This document shows, piece after piece, positions 44,491 to 58,258 of a stretch of DNA of 64,000 bases. How positions within the stretch are numbered: position 1 is the first letter of the stretch; each line of letters starts with the position of its first letter. The stretch covers positions 3,968,001-4,032,000 of the forward strand of contig NC_035167.2 in assembly GCF_001659605.2 (NCBI RefSeq), read 5' to 3'. Under the pieces are notes generated by a model that did no database searches, was not told where the DNA came from, and saw nothing but the letters and a program-made list of their open reading frames with translations. This DNA comes from Manihot esculenta. Lineage: Eukaryota > Streptophyta > Magnoliopsida > Malpighiales > Euphorbiaceae. The translations under genes were made by a program, and so were the position numbers.

Positions 44491-45189
44491 AATATTCATA
44501 TTACGTTTAGATAAAATTTTAATTATTGAGATATAGTTTGAAGAAAAAAATAATGTAAAAATGTTTAATAAATATTTTAAAAATAATTAATAGCTAATAA
44601 ACGTCTAATATAAAACAGTTGTATTTTGGGATAATTCAGTTTTATAATTAAACTTATTTTCATCAAATAGTCATTTTGATTTTATTTTTTATTTTAAAAT
44701 ATTTTTATTTTTAAAAAAATTTATTAATTATAATTTTTTAAAATTAAATTTTTATACAATAAAGTATTTAAAATTAGAAGACTTAATAGATAAATTAAAA
44801 ATATTAGTTATAATATTCATTATTATAAAATAAAAAAATTATGTATATGCATAAAAAGTAATTATATTTTTTAAATGATTTTTTTAAATATGTTGTATGA
44901 TAAATAATATTTTTCTATTCATTTCATTAATATAATATAACAATAGAATTTTGCCATTATTAATCATTTTATTAATATAATATAAAAAAAAATTCAATTC
45001 TTTTTATAAAAAATTAATTTGACTTAAACCGAATTAAATAAATAATTTCAATTTAATTATATTTCATTTTTAATTTAATTTTAAATTAAAACATTAAATA
45101 GTAATTATATTTTAATTTTGAATTAATTTACCTTAGATTTTTTTTTTTATAATGAGAGAAATATGATTAATTTAAAGTGATCAAAGAAA
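44491..45189. other. AT-rich spacer
   Basis: Nothing recognised. Confidence 0.4.
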
Positions 45190-45832
45190 CTATATGAGTA
45201 GGAGGGACATGAACCCAAACTCCTTGACCTGACTTAGAATTGACCTGACTTGGAATGAGTTCGATGTTGCTAGAACATGAGCGACATCATTCACAGACCT
45301 GTGAATAAAACCACATCGTGCTTCTTCATAACTGGATAGAAACAATTTACAATTTTGAACCAAAAGACCAAAAGGTGATAGATCATCTAACGAAGCATTG
45401 TTAATGGACACAACAAGAACCTGAGCATCCGATTCGAAAAGAACTCGATCCCATCCACACTCTTTAATCCAGCTCAACGCTTCTCGAAAAGTCATTGTCT
45501 CAGCGCACTTAACCTTCATCTGACTGCAAAAACAGCCTGCTTTAGCCGCCATAAATCTACCATTAGCATTTCGGACTACACAGCCGAAACCTAGTGAATT
45601 TCGTTGCGAGTTTAAAGATGCGTCAATATTAACCTTAATCCAACCTTGCGGTGGAGGAGATCAGATAGTTAAAACTGACACAACATTGGTGTTGCTGGTA
45701 GAATCAGAACAGGCCCCCCTTCATTGCTGTAAAAAATTCAGTGTCGTGAAGAACACACTACTCACAGTTCGACCCTGAGTTTTCCAAACAATATTATTTA
45801 TGTTATGCCACAAAGTCCAATATATCATTAGA
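45190..45832 (-). pseudogene. LINE-derived RNase H-like domain relic
   Basis: Minus strand. WTLWHNINNIVWKTQGRTVS (about 45832-45775) is typical of the end of plant LINE reverse transcriptases. After a stop and some spacer comes PPPQGWIKVNIDASLNSQRN and SLGFGCVVRNANGRFMAAKA, then a 120-codon open run (45552-45190) with the RVT_3 RNase H fold (ALSWIKECGWDRVLFESDAQ, RSVNDVAHVLA). The catalytic Asp and Glu positions are visible (N-I-D-A-S, AETMTFREAL, ESDA). At least two stops lie upstream of the last run. Such domains occur both as LINE ends and as free-standing genes; the stops favour a relic. Confidence 0.65.
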
Positions 45833-47966
45833 ATAAGGGAAGTTGGTAGTAAATTTTATGGAATCCATAAATTGACAAATGAGACTGTCCAATTTACCAC
45901 TAAAAAAAAGTAGTGAAATTAAGGTTGTCAAATTGTTGTAGTAATTGTTGCAATAATGTGTTTGGCCCTACAAATAGACAAAATCAAATGGTCAAACATG
46001 TTTATACCATTTAGTGAATAAAGATATGATATTCATCTTATCCATATTTATGAAGATTTTTGTTAGTCATTATCCATTTTTAATCAATTTCTTTATTTTT
46101 CTTCATTGATATTAATTAATTTTAAAATTACACTATCTTATGTACAAAATATCTAAAATTCATGAGTTTTCAATTTTGATTTATTAAAAATTTTTTTATT
46201 TCATTTCCAATTCCAACAGAGTATTAATAAATTTAAATTTGGCTTATCGAATTTAATATCGAATAATTTATGAATAAATTTAGTTTAATTTATTTACCTG
46301 TATAATAAATTTTAGTTTAAAATTAAATAATTTTAATTAAATAAATATATATAAAAATTAATTTATAAACTTATAAATAACAAACTCTTTAAAAGTGTAA
46401 TTAAACTATATAGAGGTGAATTTTAAAAAATTTAAATTTGATTTATGAAAGAATATACATAGTTTGTTTTCTTATAATATTAATATTAGTCTGCTTAACG
46501 AGACCGTTTACGAATTTATTCGCGAATTTACTCATGAACTCAGAATCGAGTCAAGCTCACAAATTGAATACTATAGAGTTCAAGTTTAGCTCATTTATTA
46601 AATGAGTTTACAAATTAAATTCGAATTTAACTCGTTTAAAAATTAAGTCGAGTCCGATCAATATTTTATCGAGTCAAATATCGAATAGTTCACAAATAAT
46701 TTGATTTCTTTACGTCCTTAATTATACTATAACCTGTATAATGATGTTAGATTATATGGTCTGTGTCTACTCCAATGATCAACTCATTAAAACGAAATCC
46801 TAATAGTTTGGAAGAGTTTTCTAAGTTATATGTAGAGTGCTTGAGAGATGAATTTAGATTACCCAAAAATTAATCTCTTCTTACAAAGAATGAATATATC
46901 AGTAGTTGAAAAAATTCGAACTAAAAATTCCATCTACTTTTATACCTTGCGAAGAAAAATCTTTTTTTTTTAATGGAGATTGGAAATTGGGGTGGAGTTG
47001 AAATTGAGACCTTTCAGATTTACTCAAATACATTTACCATCTATTTGAATTCATACAAAAACCTTAAACAATGAAGAGTTGAACAATGACTGCCAACTTG
47101 GATAAAATCTTTATTCTATTTTTAATATTTTCTCTATAAATAATTAATGTTATTGATGAAAAAAAAATGTCAATATTTACTTTATTATTATACTTTGTTT
47201 AAAATAAATGAAATAATTTTTTTTTTTAAAAAATAGGAAGACAATGTAGAAACCTTGTTTTTTTTTTTTTCAAAATATATAAATTTAAATATTAATTATA
47301 TGAAAAATTAATATTTTCCTTATATTAATTAATCTTTTTCTTTTCCTAGCATACCAACCTGAAAGGGATAAAACACAAATGAGAGGCAGAAACATAGCTA
47401 AGGTATTTTCATGGGAAAAGCTTTAATCAAATGGTCCATCCCCTCCAACAATCAGTGGCATTTTCGTAATTCCAGTCTTTGTGAAATTTATCAGAATTCA
47501 GAAACAACTCCTCTGCTACATTGAATTCACTTCTCATTCTCTCTCTCTCGTCCACATAGGAATATTTCTTTTGGATTGTAATTAAGAAAAAGAAAGAAAA
47601 AGGAAAGAAAAGAAAAAGCAAAAAGGAAGACATGATGAAAGAGTAGTAGCTCTGAATATCTCAGTCATTTCTGCAGACAGCCAAAGATAGAAGAATTGAA
47701 ATTCATACAAACTCAAAAATCATCCATTTTTTAGCCCATTACTTCACAGCCTGTAATGTGAAGAGTCCTTAAAAATCCACAAGAAGCCGACAGTTTCAGA
47801 TAATTCCAAGCAACCCATGTGGGATTCTTTCCCTTTTTTTAGCCCAACTTTGTGTTGATTCTTTTGCCCCCTCTTCTCCTACTCATTTTCTCTGCTCTAA
47901 CTCCAATTTCCAGGCACTTTTTCTGACAAAGTTCTGCACCCCTTCTGTTTGATTTTAGTTATTATC
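45833..47966. other. Spacer and NPH3 promoter/5' UTR
   Basis: A TCGAG-rich, AT-rich repeat-like stretch (about 46240-46700) with loosely inverted ends may be another decayed element. The last 350 bases (from about 47620) are more balanced, with a CT-rich stretch at 47860-47900, and probably hold the NPH3 promoter and leader. No gene. Confidence 0.4.
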
Positions 47967-50900
47967 ATGTGGGATTCGGAGAGTGAATCCTTTGGTGGAC
48001 GAGATTACGGTAATGGAATTCTTAGCTCAACCAAGCATGCTGTCAAGACCGATGGGTTTGAGCTCAGAGGCCAGTCATGGTGTGTGTGCTATATCTGCTC
48101 TCAAGAAGTTCTTATGCTTTTTCAACCTTTTGGGTTTTTTTTTTTTTTTTTTTTGGAAAAAAAAATTGTATTTGGGTTTTCTTTCTGCTAATAGTTTATC
48201 TTCTAATCCTTCTTTTTCAGGTATGTGGCAACTGATATTCCTAGTGATCTTTTAGTTCAGATAGGAGATGCAAATTTCCACTTGCATAAGGTATCCATTT
48301 TTCTCCTTTGAATGCTTGAATTCACTTCTCTCAAGTCCAAATTCAAAATTCAATAACAGAAAGAATAGTTCTTGAATTATACTGACTTACCTGTTTTCAC
48401 TGTTTATGTTCTTGCAAAAGTATCCTTTGCTTTCTCGGAGTGGAAAGATCAATAGAGTAATTTATGAATCACGCGACCCAGGATTGAATAAGATAGAATT
48501 AAATGATCTTCCTGGTGGACCTGAGGCATTTGAGCTTGCAGCAAAGTTCTGCTATGGAATTGCTGTTGATCTAACAGCAGGCAATATCTCTGGACTTAGA
48601 TGTGCTGCTGAGTACCTGGAAATGACAGAAGATTTAGAAGAAGGTAATCTTATATTCAAAACTGAAGCTTTTCTTAGCTATGTGGTGTTATCATCATGGA
48701 GGGATTCTATATTAGTACTTAAAAGCTGTGAGAAGCTCACACCATGGGCAGAGAACCTGCAGATTGTTCGAAGATGCAGCGAATCCATTGCTTGGAAAGC
48801 TTGTGCCAATCCGAAAGGGATAAGGTGGGCATATACTGGAAAACCCCCTAAAGTTTCTAGTCCAAGATGGAATGATATGAAGGATTCAAGTCCTAGTAGA
48901 AATCAGACAGTTCCTCCTGATTGGTGGTTTGAAGATGTTTCAATCCTAAGGATTGATCACTTTGTTCGGGTCATTACAGCAATCAAGGTAAAGGGTATGA
49001 GGTTTGAATTGATTGGAGCTTCAATAATGCAGTATGCAGCAAAATGGCTTCCTGGTTTGATTAAAGATGGTGCAGTGTCCATTGATGAAGGAAGCAATAG
49101 CAGCAATAGTAGCAGCAGCAGCAGTTGGAAAGGTGGATACCATATGATTGTGGCAGCGAGTAAAGACGAACCTCCATTAACTCAGGGCAAAGATCAGCGC
49201 CTGATAGTTGAGAGCCTCATCAGTATAATTCCATCACAGAAGGATAGTGTCTCCTGCAGCTTCCTCCTCCGCCTGCTGCGAATGGCAAATATGTTGAAAG
49301 TGGCACCTGCATTAGTTACAGAATTAGAGAAACGAGTCGGGATGCAGTTTGAACAGGCAACATTGGCTGATCTTCTAATACCTTCTTACAATAAGAGTGA
49401 GACTATGTATGACGTGGACCTCATTCAGAGGCTTCTGGAGCATTTTCTGGTTCAAGAACAAACAGAAAGTTCTAGTCCAAGTAGACAATCATTTTCTGAC
49501 CAAAGGGGTAATAATCCAAATGCCAAAATGAGAGTGGCAAGGCTTGTTGACAGTTATCTCACAGAAGTTTCCAGAGACAGGAACCTCTCACTAACAAAGT
49601 TTCAAGTACTGGCAGAAGCTTTGCCTGAGTCTGCAAGAACCTGCGATGACGGGCTTTATCGAGCAATTGATTCTTATCTTAAGGTAATTCATATCCATCT
49701 TTTCTTCCCCAGTATTGTTATTTCTTTAAGCTGTGTATTAAGAATATGAAACAATGAGAAACCACATGTACTTGAATCTTAAATGCAAGTACAGAACTTC
49801 TGCCATAAAAGTTAATAAAACTTGAACAGAGATTGATTTTCTGTGGCAGATCTTCATGCTTGGTTAGTTGGGATAAAAAAAATAAAAAATAAAATAAAAC
49901 ATTCTATTTATGTGTTTAATATTCATGTATAAATGTTAAGAGTTTGATAATACACCCAAGATCTACATGCTAGAGTTACACAAATCAAATCATGTATATG
50001 CACCAGTTGATTAGAGGATATACCAATCACAAATGTAAACAGAAACCCAACTGATAGAAATAAATCATAAATGTGGGCAAGTAGTCAAAAGAGAAAAAGA
50101 CATCAAATGCAATGGTCCCCTTTATAACTCCATGACCACAAACAAACATTCTTTTCTTTCATAATCATAATAGCTCATCAAGATAACGATTGCAGTAACA
50201 ATGTAAATAAATGTGCATTAGGCTACTAGTAGTTAAGAAACTGATCTGCGAAAAGGAATGCATAGGCATATGAGCACATTTGTCAAGTCATGTCAAGAGA
50301 AATTAGAGGAATCCATGGCAGAGAGTGTGGTATCCATCCCACATTTGTCAAGTCATGTCAAGTCATTTCGGACCAAGTGGAAGTGGGTTCCAAACGTTAT
50401 TTGAGTCTGGGCCGGGTTGTTATACAGAGAGAGTGAAAGAATTCTTTAGGGTCAAAATTCTACATCTTAGGTAATTTGATTTTGTGATTTTTCTCTGGGT
50501 TGAGAGTCTTATTTGAATCACAATTCAACAGGCTCATCCAACACTCAGTGAGCATGAAAGGAAGCGCCTGTGCCGAGTGATGGACTGCCAAAAACTCTCA
50601 ATTGATGCCTGTATGCATGCTGCCCAAAATGAGAGACTACCACTTAGAGTTGTGGTGCAAGTACTCTTTTCTGAACAGGTAAAAATAAGTAATGCAATAG
50701 CAAATAGCTCTCTGAAAGATGCTAGTGAAACACAGTACCAGCCCATGATACCGAATCGCAAAACGCTACTTGAAGGCACACCACAATCATTTCAAGAAGG
50801 ATGGACAGCTGCTAAGAAGGACATTAACACACTCAAGTTCGAACTCGAAAGCGTGAAAACCAAGTACCTTGAGCTTCAAAATGACATGGAGAATTTGCAG

Positions 50901-51086
50901 AGACAGTTTGATAAGCTGACAAATAAGAAACAGACTTCAGCTTGGACTAGCGGATGGAAGAAGCTGAGCAAATTAACCAAGATGACAAATGTAGAAAACC
51001 ATCATATTGAATCCCAAGTTCCAGAAGCTACCATAGAACAACAGACTAGAAAGACCCCAAGAAGGTGGAGAAATTCCATTTCCTGA
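47967..51086 (+). CDS. NPH3: NPH3, BTB-NPH3 phototropin signalling protein
   Basis: Exons 47967-48079, 48221-48290, 48421-49683 and 50532-51086 join in phase to 666 residues (Arabidopsis NPH3 about 746; the gap is in low-complexity linkers). NPH3 is a plasma-membrane BTB adaptor for a CUL3 ligase and the main effector of phototropin 1 in phototropism. Order: short N-tail (MWDSESESF), BTB/POZ (about 44-150), NPH3 domain (about 228-532, WWFEDVSIL to [14 protein letters not shown]), coiled coil (about 576-613), amphipathic membrane-binding helix ([14 protein letters not shown], 620-633), and the C-terminal RRWRNSIS. Ser664 matches the phot1-phosphorylated 14-3-3 site (Ser744 in Arabidopsis). All key parts are intact. 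Intron 1 contains a long poly-T run. Confidence 0.96.
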
Positions 51087-51839
51087 AAGTCAAGAAAAGG
51101 AAATCCAAAAGAAAGAGATTGGCAACAAATGAATACCATTACATTTCCCCTGTTATCCTCTTTTCTCCTTCATTTTTCTTTTGGCAGTCAGGGTTATTTT
51201 TCTTTGTTTTCTATTCTTTTTCCCTTCTTTAAAAATCATTAGCAATCACCCGAAAAAAAAAAAAAAAAAAATAGCAGTAAGTACAATTATCACCAAAATC
51301 TGGTCATGTCATCTGTGAGTTTATCGCTTACTATTTTAAGTGTACTTGGTTCTCAAGAGATGAATTCAAGATTGGTCCGATTGTCATATAACTTGGTGAA
51401 CTACAAAGTAGAACTACATTTACTCTTTTCTCTATCTTATGTGACGGATCAGAATCATGAACACAAACAAAGAAGAGAACTTAAGAATTAACAACAGAAG
51501 CCTGCCAGAAAACAATAGTTGCACCTTGTAAACTGTATAGTACATAAAGAAGAAAGGAGATTATATTTAGTGAATTTAAACAAACATATCATCCCTACTC
51601 CTTAAAGCTTTGTTCCAAGATAATGACCAATTATACATCCTATCTTGGTAATTAAAAATGGTAACAACAGGACATAGACTGGATTGGCATATGTGGAATA
51701 CCAGGCCAAGAATGAATAATTTGCAGGGGAAAGTCATATCAATCAAGAATATGAAATCTTTCCAAGCAGCAATGGACCTGAGGGGGAGTGGTAGGGGTTG
51801 CCGCCCCTTGCATAGGTTACTGTTGAAAAATAAAAGAAA
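51087..51839. other. NPH3 3' region
   Basis: 3' UTR and flank with a poly-A run (51255-51271). No gene. Confidence 0.4.
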
Positions 51840-52077
51840 GCTCTGATACTACTGTTAGAAAATCAAAATAAGACTTTAATAACATGTTTAATTTAAAACG
51901 AAAAATAAATGTCTAAAATTAAAATTAAATATTTAAAAATAGAAAATAAATATCTAATATTACACAAAAAAATCTAGAAAAAACATAGCCTTACACTCAA
52001 ATTCTTTTTTATCTAATTTGTCACTAAACATATCTAATCAAGAAAACTTATAGCACTAAATATCTCAGCTGCCAACA
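51840..52077 (-). repeat. Possible LTR with reversed Met-tRNA primer site
   Basis: On the minus strand a candidate LTR (52077-51853, TGTTGGCAGC...TTTTCTAACA) is followed one base on by TAGTATCAGAGC (51851-51840), a one-base variant of the initiator Met-tRNA primer site. No coding region or second LTR was recognised nearby. A copia/TRIM-type fragment is possible. Confidence 0.4.
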
Positions 52078-53245
52078 GTTACCATGCTTAACCCCTTACC
52101 TTTTAATAAAAATTAAAAGGTTGACTTTAATTGTTAAGTATATATTTTGGTGCCCCTAAACGTAAATGTTGCGTCCACTACTGTTTCCAAGAGCCTCCAT
52201 TGGAAGGACTTTCCTCAAGATTTCTACCAAGGCAGTAAATATAAAATTCATTCACCCTAGTACAATTTCTAGGATTCTGTTTCTATAATTGAACTGCAGA
52301 AGATTTGTAGCAAGCATCTCAGCTCTTATCTACACAAAGTACAGATGATTCAATCAGTGATGGTAACAGATCACATGACTATGATTCTTTGGGGCCACAG
52401 ATGTAAGATGACATGCATCTAAACAAAAATAGTAAAGCACAAACAGTCAGACACAACAAGTAATTGCTTTTAGATCATATATCACCTCATATGGAAAAGG
52501 TGTTATTGATGTCAAGGCAAAAATGCTCAAATCACACATTTAAAACAAATGTAAATATGGAAGATAATTTGCCACGGAAGTTATCTTGAATGGTGCCACT
52601 GATAACACATCAGCTTGTGCATTGCCACATTTAGACATAAATAATTGCAGGCATATCCAGGGTATGGTTATGAAGAATTCCCTTTCCAATTTGCAACTCA
52701 TGTTCAAGCACAGAATATATAGGGTCCCATGGCACCTTGGTCATGGACCTGCTACTATTAGTGAGAATCATAAGAAAACTCATCAAATAAACCTTGGTAA
52801 GGTTATACCAAATAGAAGGAAAAATGTTCCTGCTTTCAAACAAAATCCATAAATACCTCAAAAAGAGCTATACTCCTTGCTTAAGTCTGCAATGAATGCC
52901 AAGCAAGTTTTCATTGGTTCATTCATGGACTTCAGTCTTCATATTTTGGCATGGGTTTTTCTCACTTAAGCCTTCATTCTTTAGACTTCAGGTCTTAGAC
53001 CATAGGTCTTCACTATTCTTTAGTAGGTGGGGCCCATAATTACTTGAATCTTTGTGGACCGTGAGGTTATTGAGTTTGCTACTATGTTGGAAATGCATGG
53101 ACCAAAATATTGCCGGCTTTGTAATGGGCTAGCATGGGTCCAAAATGTCTTAAGCATTTTGGTTTTGGCAACTCCATAATTATATACCCTTCTTTTCTTC
53201 CTTCCAAACATGTGGGATTATTTTCACATTCTCTAACAAATATAA
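52078..53245. other. Spacer without recognised genes
   Basis: Balanced but stop-rich sequence; short open frames lack motifs. May hold unannotated repeats. Confidence 0.35.
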
Positions 53246-53510
53246 TACTTCCCTTGTCCCATGAATTACACGCCTATGGTTATTTTCATATGGATTAAGA
53301 AAATGCAGTTAATATAATTAAAATAATAAAGTTTATATTTTCTTTCCTAAAATACCTATACTCGTTTGCTTCGTTACTAAGCTATTCTTGAAACTAATAA
53401 ATTTTACTTTACCAATATATATTAAATAGGGGTAATTTAGTAAACTGGATAAAGTACTGTCAGAAAAAAAGAAAATGGCCTGTAATTTGGTACAAATAGA
53501 AAAAGAAAGC
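53246..53510. mobile_element. Stowaway-like MITE
   Basis: The left end TACTTCCCTTGTCCCATGAA resembles the Stowaway terminus (TA target, CTCCCTCCGTCCC). An inner inverted match GAATTACACGCC / GGCCTGTAATTTGG is 53271 versus 53479. The right terminus is decayed. Confidence 0.5.
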
Positions 53511-56305
53511 AAGAATCATTACGGGAGGGAATATCAGGCAACTCTTGCAAATTGCAACAAACCCAATAGAGAAATTCCAATTTCAAGAATCCTAAAATAT
53601 GATTAACTTAAGAGCATGCTTAAACACAAACATACATTTTGCTTAAAATCTCCTCTGCTTGTAGGCAATTTGGCAATTCACAGCATATTATTGTTTTATC
53701 AAAGCAACATTTTGAGCTATTAAATTTCTTAAAGCCCTGTTAGTCTTTTGTTGGTTTCAAAAGCACCTTTATGTGCTTATCTGTGAGATAATGTTAGGTG
53801 CCAGTGATACCATGCACGAGCTGTGCTTTCAAAATCCCCTTTATTAAAATGAAAAAGGGAGCTGAAGGGAGCTGAGGGGACCCGTTATCAAGAAAATTGA
53901 CCACACTGCAGCTTCAAGTTAATATGTGCCACAAGAGAATTGGATTTCTTACCAAAACAATAAACCAGGTTCAGCTTGCAGTCACAAAAACGTTGTCTTT
54001 GTCCCACATGCACGAAATGCAATTGGAAGCAGAGAACAAGAATATATGTCACAAGTAAACAATAAAAAAAATTCTAAGATTACAAGAAAGAAAAAAAGGT
54101 GAAAAAAACATCCAACCTGGCCCATTTATGGAGGTAGATTTTCAATGATTCAACTAAGGACTATCCACAGTCATTTTAGCAATAACTCGATCTTTCTCAG
54201 GTATTGACCTTAGATGACCAAGATGGATAATTACAGAAAACATAAACAAACTAATTGGAAAGTAAATCACTCAATTCAACAGAAAGGCAACTAACTGAGG
54301 TGAGAAGAATGTTCTGCTACCTATGTATAATTGAATAGGTTTTCTTCATAATGAATTGTATAAAGCAGATACTTTGCTCAGGTTATGAAGAAACTATGCA
54401 CAAGGGCGTGTTTCCCTTTATGTTCCAGATGAGGGACACAGTACTTTTTTTTTGTCAGAAGGGACACACTACTTCAATTCAATTTACCATAAAAAAAAAA
54501 GTTAAAGATGATAAACTTGATATTTCCATCAGTATCTCATTTTTATACAAAAATAGCTCTAAGTTCAAAGCAACCACACAGTTCAAAACCCCTAAATGCT
54601 TCTGCACAAGATCAGATATACTGTGTTATTGATTATGGTTTGCTATGTCCAGTACTTTAAGAATAACTTTTCAATAGATTAATCAGAGCCAATATTGACC
54701 ATCGCTAGTCAATGCATCTAAATCAGATAATCATTTCCATAACAAGCAGCCACAAATTAAAGTGCACTTCATATAAATGCTTATTCATGCATTTTATCAA
54801 GCATATGTTGGTCAGATCATTAATGCATGTAGGCAATTCCAATGTGGTAATCAAAGTGGAACCCAGTTGACTAACTACAGAGATTTCTTTGAAATCCTCA
54901 TGCAGATTCAATCAACAAGCAGTTTTCAGCACAAACCTGGGTACCTCCAAGTGCTTCTTGTGGGAGCCTACAATGTGTCCATATAAGAAAAGCACTTGCA
55001 TGAAGTGTGCTCTCATATCCACTTTAAAGAATAAAAAAGCACCATTGTTTGTCCAGCAATAAGACTACAATAGCGTAGAGAATTATTTGTCAGACAGATA
55101 ATAAAAAGAGTTAGAGGCTAAAAAGCCATTTACTTTTGATTTTGTTTTAATTTCACTGTATTTTTTTTTCCAATTAAAATTTAAACTTTTAAAATACTCC
55201 AATTGTATCTGCAGTGATTTATAACTTATACAGGTAGAATGATTATGTCAACACTATATCTACAATGTCTACGTTAATAAAATTTATAATTAATCGTTAA
55301 AAAAGTTTTATATTTTATTTTTTATTGTAATTTCATTCTATATTTTTATTTTTTTTCAATCAGATTCTGTTATTTTAATATCTGACCAAATTCACTTACG
55401 ATTTTGTAGAGTTAAAAACTTATAAAATTATCAAAATTACTTTTTTTTATTATTAAATATATTTAAAAATTATTATTTATATTATTATTCAATTTTTTTA
55501 ATTTTTATTAATAAATTTATAATAATAATTTTTTTTATTTTATTTTAACTAAAATCATTATCCATCTATTTTTCTTGAATCTGTCTAATATACTTACTAT
55601 TTAGCATTACTTTTAATTTTAAAATTTTCGTTAAAAAAATAACTTTATTAAATATATTAGTTATAAAATATTTAAAAATAATTTAAAATAATATTTAACA
55701 TTTAAAAATATTAAAAATAATAAAATAATTTTTTTAAAATATTTTTTTAAATTATTCTTTTAACTCCCATTTACTGTTCTAATTCACCCTTTTTTAAATT
55801 ATATTAATATTTAGAGTGAATTTAAAAAAATTAATAATATATGAATTAAATATTTAATTATCTAACCTGACTTGATTAAGTATCTAAAAAAATATATAAT
55901 TCATCTGAAATTATAAATTCAATTTCCATTTTTCTATCTCTTAAAAAAATTATTAATAGAATAAATAATTATAAAAAAATCCTTTATTTTTAGTCTTGTT
56001 GCAATTTTATCCTAAACTTTTAAATTATTATCAATTTTATCTTAAAATTTGCTGATGTGGTATTGACATGGTGAGTGATGTGGCAATTCTGTTAATTTTC
56101 AACAGGATAAATACTGATAGGTACAATTAGAATAACTTTAAAAAATTAAGTTTTAATTAAAAAAAGTATAGAGTGTAATTATAATAAAATAAAAATACCA
56201 TTTAACTCTAATAAAAATAGGTCTCCAACATATATAGGAAAACATCCGTTGCATGGAGATTGAGTTGTATATAAGCATAAAGAAACCAAGAAAGAAAGAT
56301 GCTTA
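53511..56305. other. Gene-free spacer
   Basis: 53.5-55.1 kb has ordinary composition with random short frames. From about 55.1 kb on it is AT-rich. No gene seen on either strand. Confidence 0.4.
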
Positions 56306-56792
56306 GTCTTATCCAGGGAGAGCAGTATTCAGTTCAAACCGAAAAAATCGATCAAACCGAATTAATTTTAAAATTTAGTTTGGTTTTTTATTTAATTCGG
56401 CTCGGTTTAGTTTTTAATTTCAAAAATTTCGGTTATTTCGATTCGGTTCGGTTTTGATCAGAAAAAAATAAAAAAATCGAACCGAACCGATTAGTGATAA
56501 TAATATGTTATTTTCAATAATATAGAGAAATTAAATTATATTAAGATTAAAATATTTTAATTAAATTTTAAAATATTAAAAATAAAGTGTAAAAAATAAA
56601 AAAATTTATTAAAAATCAAAACCGATCAAACTGAATCGAATTGAACTGAATCAGACCGGTTTGGTTCGATTCGGTTTCTGATCAAAATCGATTCGATTCG
56701 ATTCTTATAAATACTAAAATTTCGATTTTCGATTTATTCAGTTCGATTCGATTTTAAAGCGAACCAACCGAATGCTCACCTCTAGTCTTATC
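56306..56792. mobile_element. Small hAT element with 8-bp target duplication
   Basis: Body 56314-56784 (471 bp) between perfect repeats GTCTTATC (56306-56313, 56785-56792). Orientation is opposite to 34318: it starts CAGGGAGAGCAGTATTC and ends CCGAATGCTCACCTCTA. It shares its central AT-rich block with the copies at 34318 and 44065. Confidence 0.85.
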
Positions 56793-57604
56793 TAAAATGA
56801 AGAAGATTACTATTTATGGTATATATATCGGTGGCGGATGCAAAAATTAAAGTGAGAGTAAGTCAGTTTTATTTTTTAAGTGAAATTTTAAATTTTACTA
56901 TTATTATTTATATACATATCAAAAACAAAAGTTATCAAGTTTGAGAATAAATTCAAATAAAATAATAAAAGAAAATTTAGATACATCAAATTTGTACAAA
57001 TTAAATTAATTTTCTCATATAAAATATTAAATATGAGTTTTTATTTTTTTTTTTTATAATGAGGAATTTAAACTATTAAATATAAAAATCTTATTTGATT
57101 TTATCTTATAAGATCTTTAATTTTTAAATAATATAAGATGATTACCTATTAAATTTAATATTTATTTTTCTTCTAAATATAATAGTACATAAAACTACTA
57201 CTCATAGAATTTCTTTTTAAAATATCTTTTTTATATTTAAACAGTCTAAAATATATAATTTCAATCATATAAATAAAATTGGATAAAAATAACTTTCACT
57301 TTTTAAATTTTAATAATAAAAACAATGTATATAAAAAAAATAAATGATGACTTAATAATTTATTTTATGAATATTTTGAAAAATAAGATTTGAGTAGGAT
57401 ACATGTAGTTAAAATTTTAAAAATTAAAAAAAATTATGGATTAGTAAAAAAATAGAGGAGAGGAATATATAAGTAGGGTGACTCCTATAAAAATAGTAGT
57501 GGGTTGGAATTTTATCTATTGAAGAATTACTATTAAATTTCTAAGTTTTTAGGAAATTTATATTGTTTAGTCTATTTGTCAATTAAATTGTTAGTTAATT
57601 TGTT
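56793..57604. other. AT-rich spacer
   Basis: Nothing recognised. Confidence 0.4.
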
Positions 57605-57973
57605 TGATGTTACGTAACAATCGCTCAAAGTAATTCTTGAGATGTCATTACAGAATAAGATCATGTGGTAAGTATTTTGCAAAAGAGAAACGCGGGCCAG
57701 TACGAGGAAAGGAAAACTCGGATACCTTAACATCCGGGTTATCACCAGAAGACTCGACCTTCCCTCAGCAAGACGAGTCTCGACACGAAGTTACCATTAT
57801 TAAAGCACAACTTAATATATCTCCATTACGCTTGTGATTGCGAGATTCTCACTTATTAGCTGGTGATGTCCCATCAAGCAGATGGCCACGTTACCACTGG
57901 ACTATTGAAAAAATACCGTATTCATCCTAAAAGGAGAAGAATCGCAGACACAAATGTATGCTATAGGTGAGAG

Positions 57974-58258
57974 TTGTATGCAGAGTTTACGGTGGTAGAT
58001 ATCACATTTTCATATAATGTGATACTTGACCGTCTAGTCCTAAACTGCCACGGTATCGTTATTAATATAGGTGTTATGTGTCTTAAGCTTCCAACTGCAG
58101 GGGGCATAGTAATGGTCCGAGGCAATCCAAGGTTGGCCAAAGAAGGTTACAGACACCCAACAGAAAGTCTCGAGACAACAACCATGCTCATTGACTTGCT
58201 GGAGAAGCCAGAGTTTCAAGTAAAATCAGAACCAGTAGACCCGGTAGAGGAGGTCTAG
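57974..58258 (+). pseudogene. Protease/linker region of the Tat-like element
   Basis: An open run with the order F-T-V-V-D, Y-N-x-I-L-x-R, then L-K-L-P-T, M-V-R-G-N, which is the family's protease-end and linker pattern before reverse transcriptase. The upstream part (57640-57840) is broken. Confidence 0.6.

Noticed and set aside
46240..46700. TCGAG-rich stretch with loosely inverted ends
   Set aside because: Arms match too poorly by eye to call an element.
54351..54986. Possible small genes in the 51-57 kb spacer
   Set aside because: Short frames without recognisable domains, codon bias or splice context; expected by chance.
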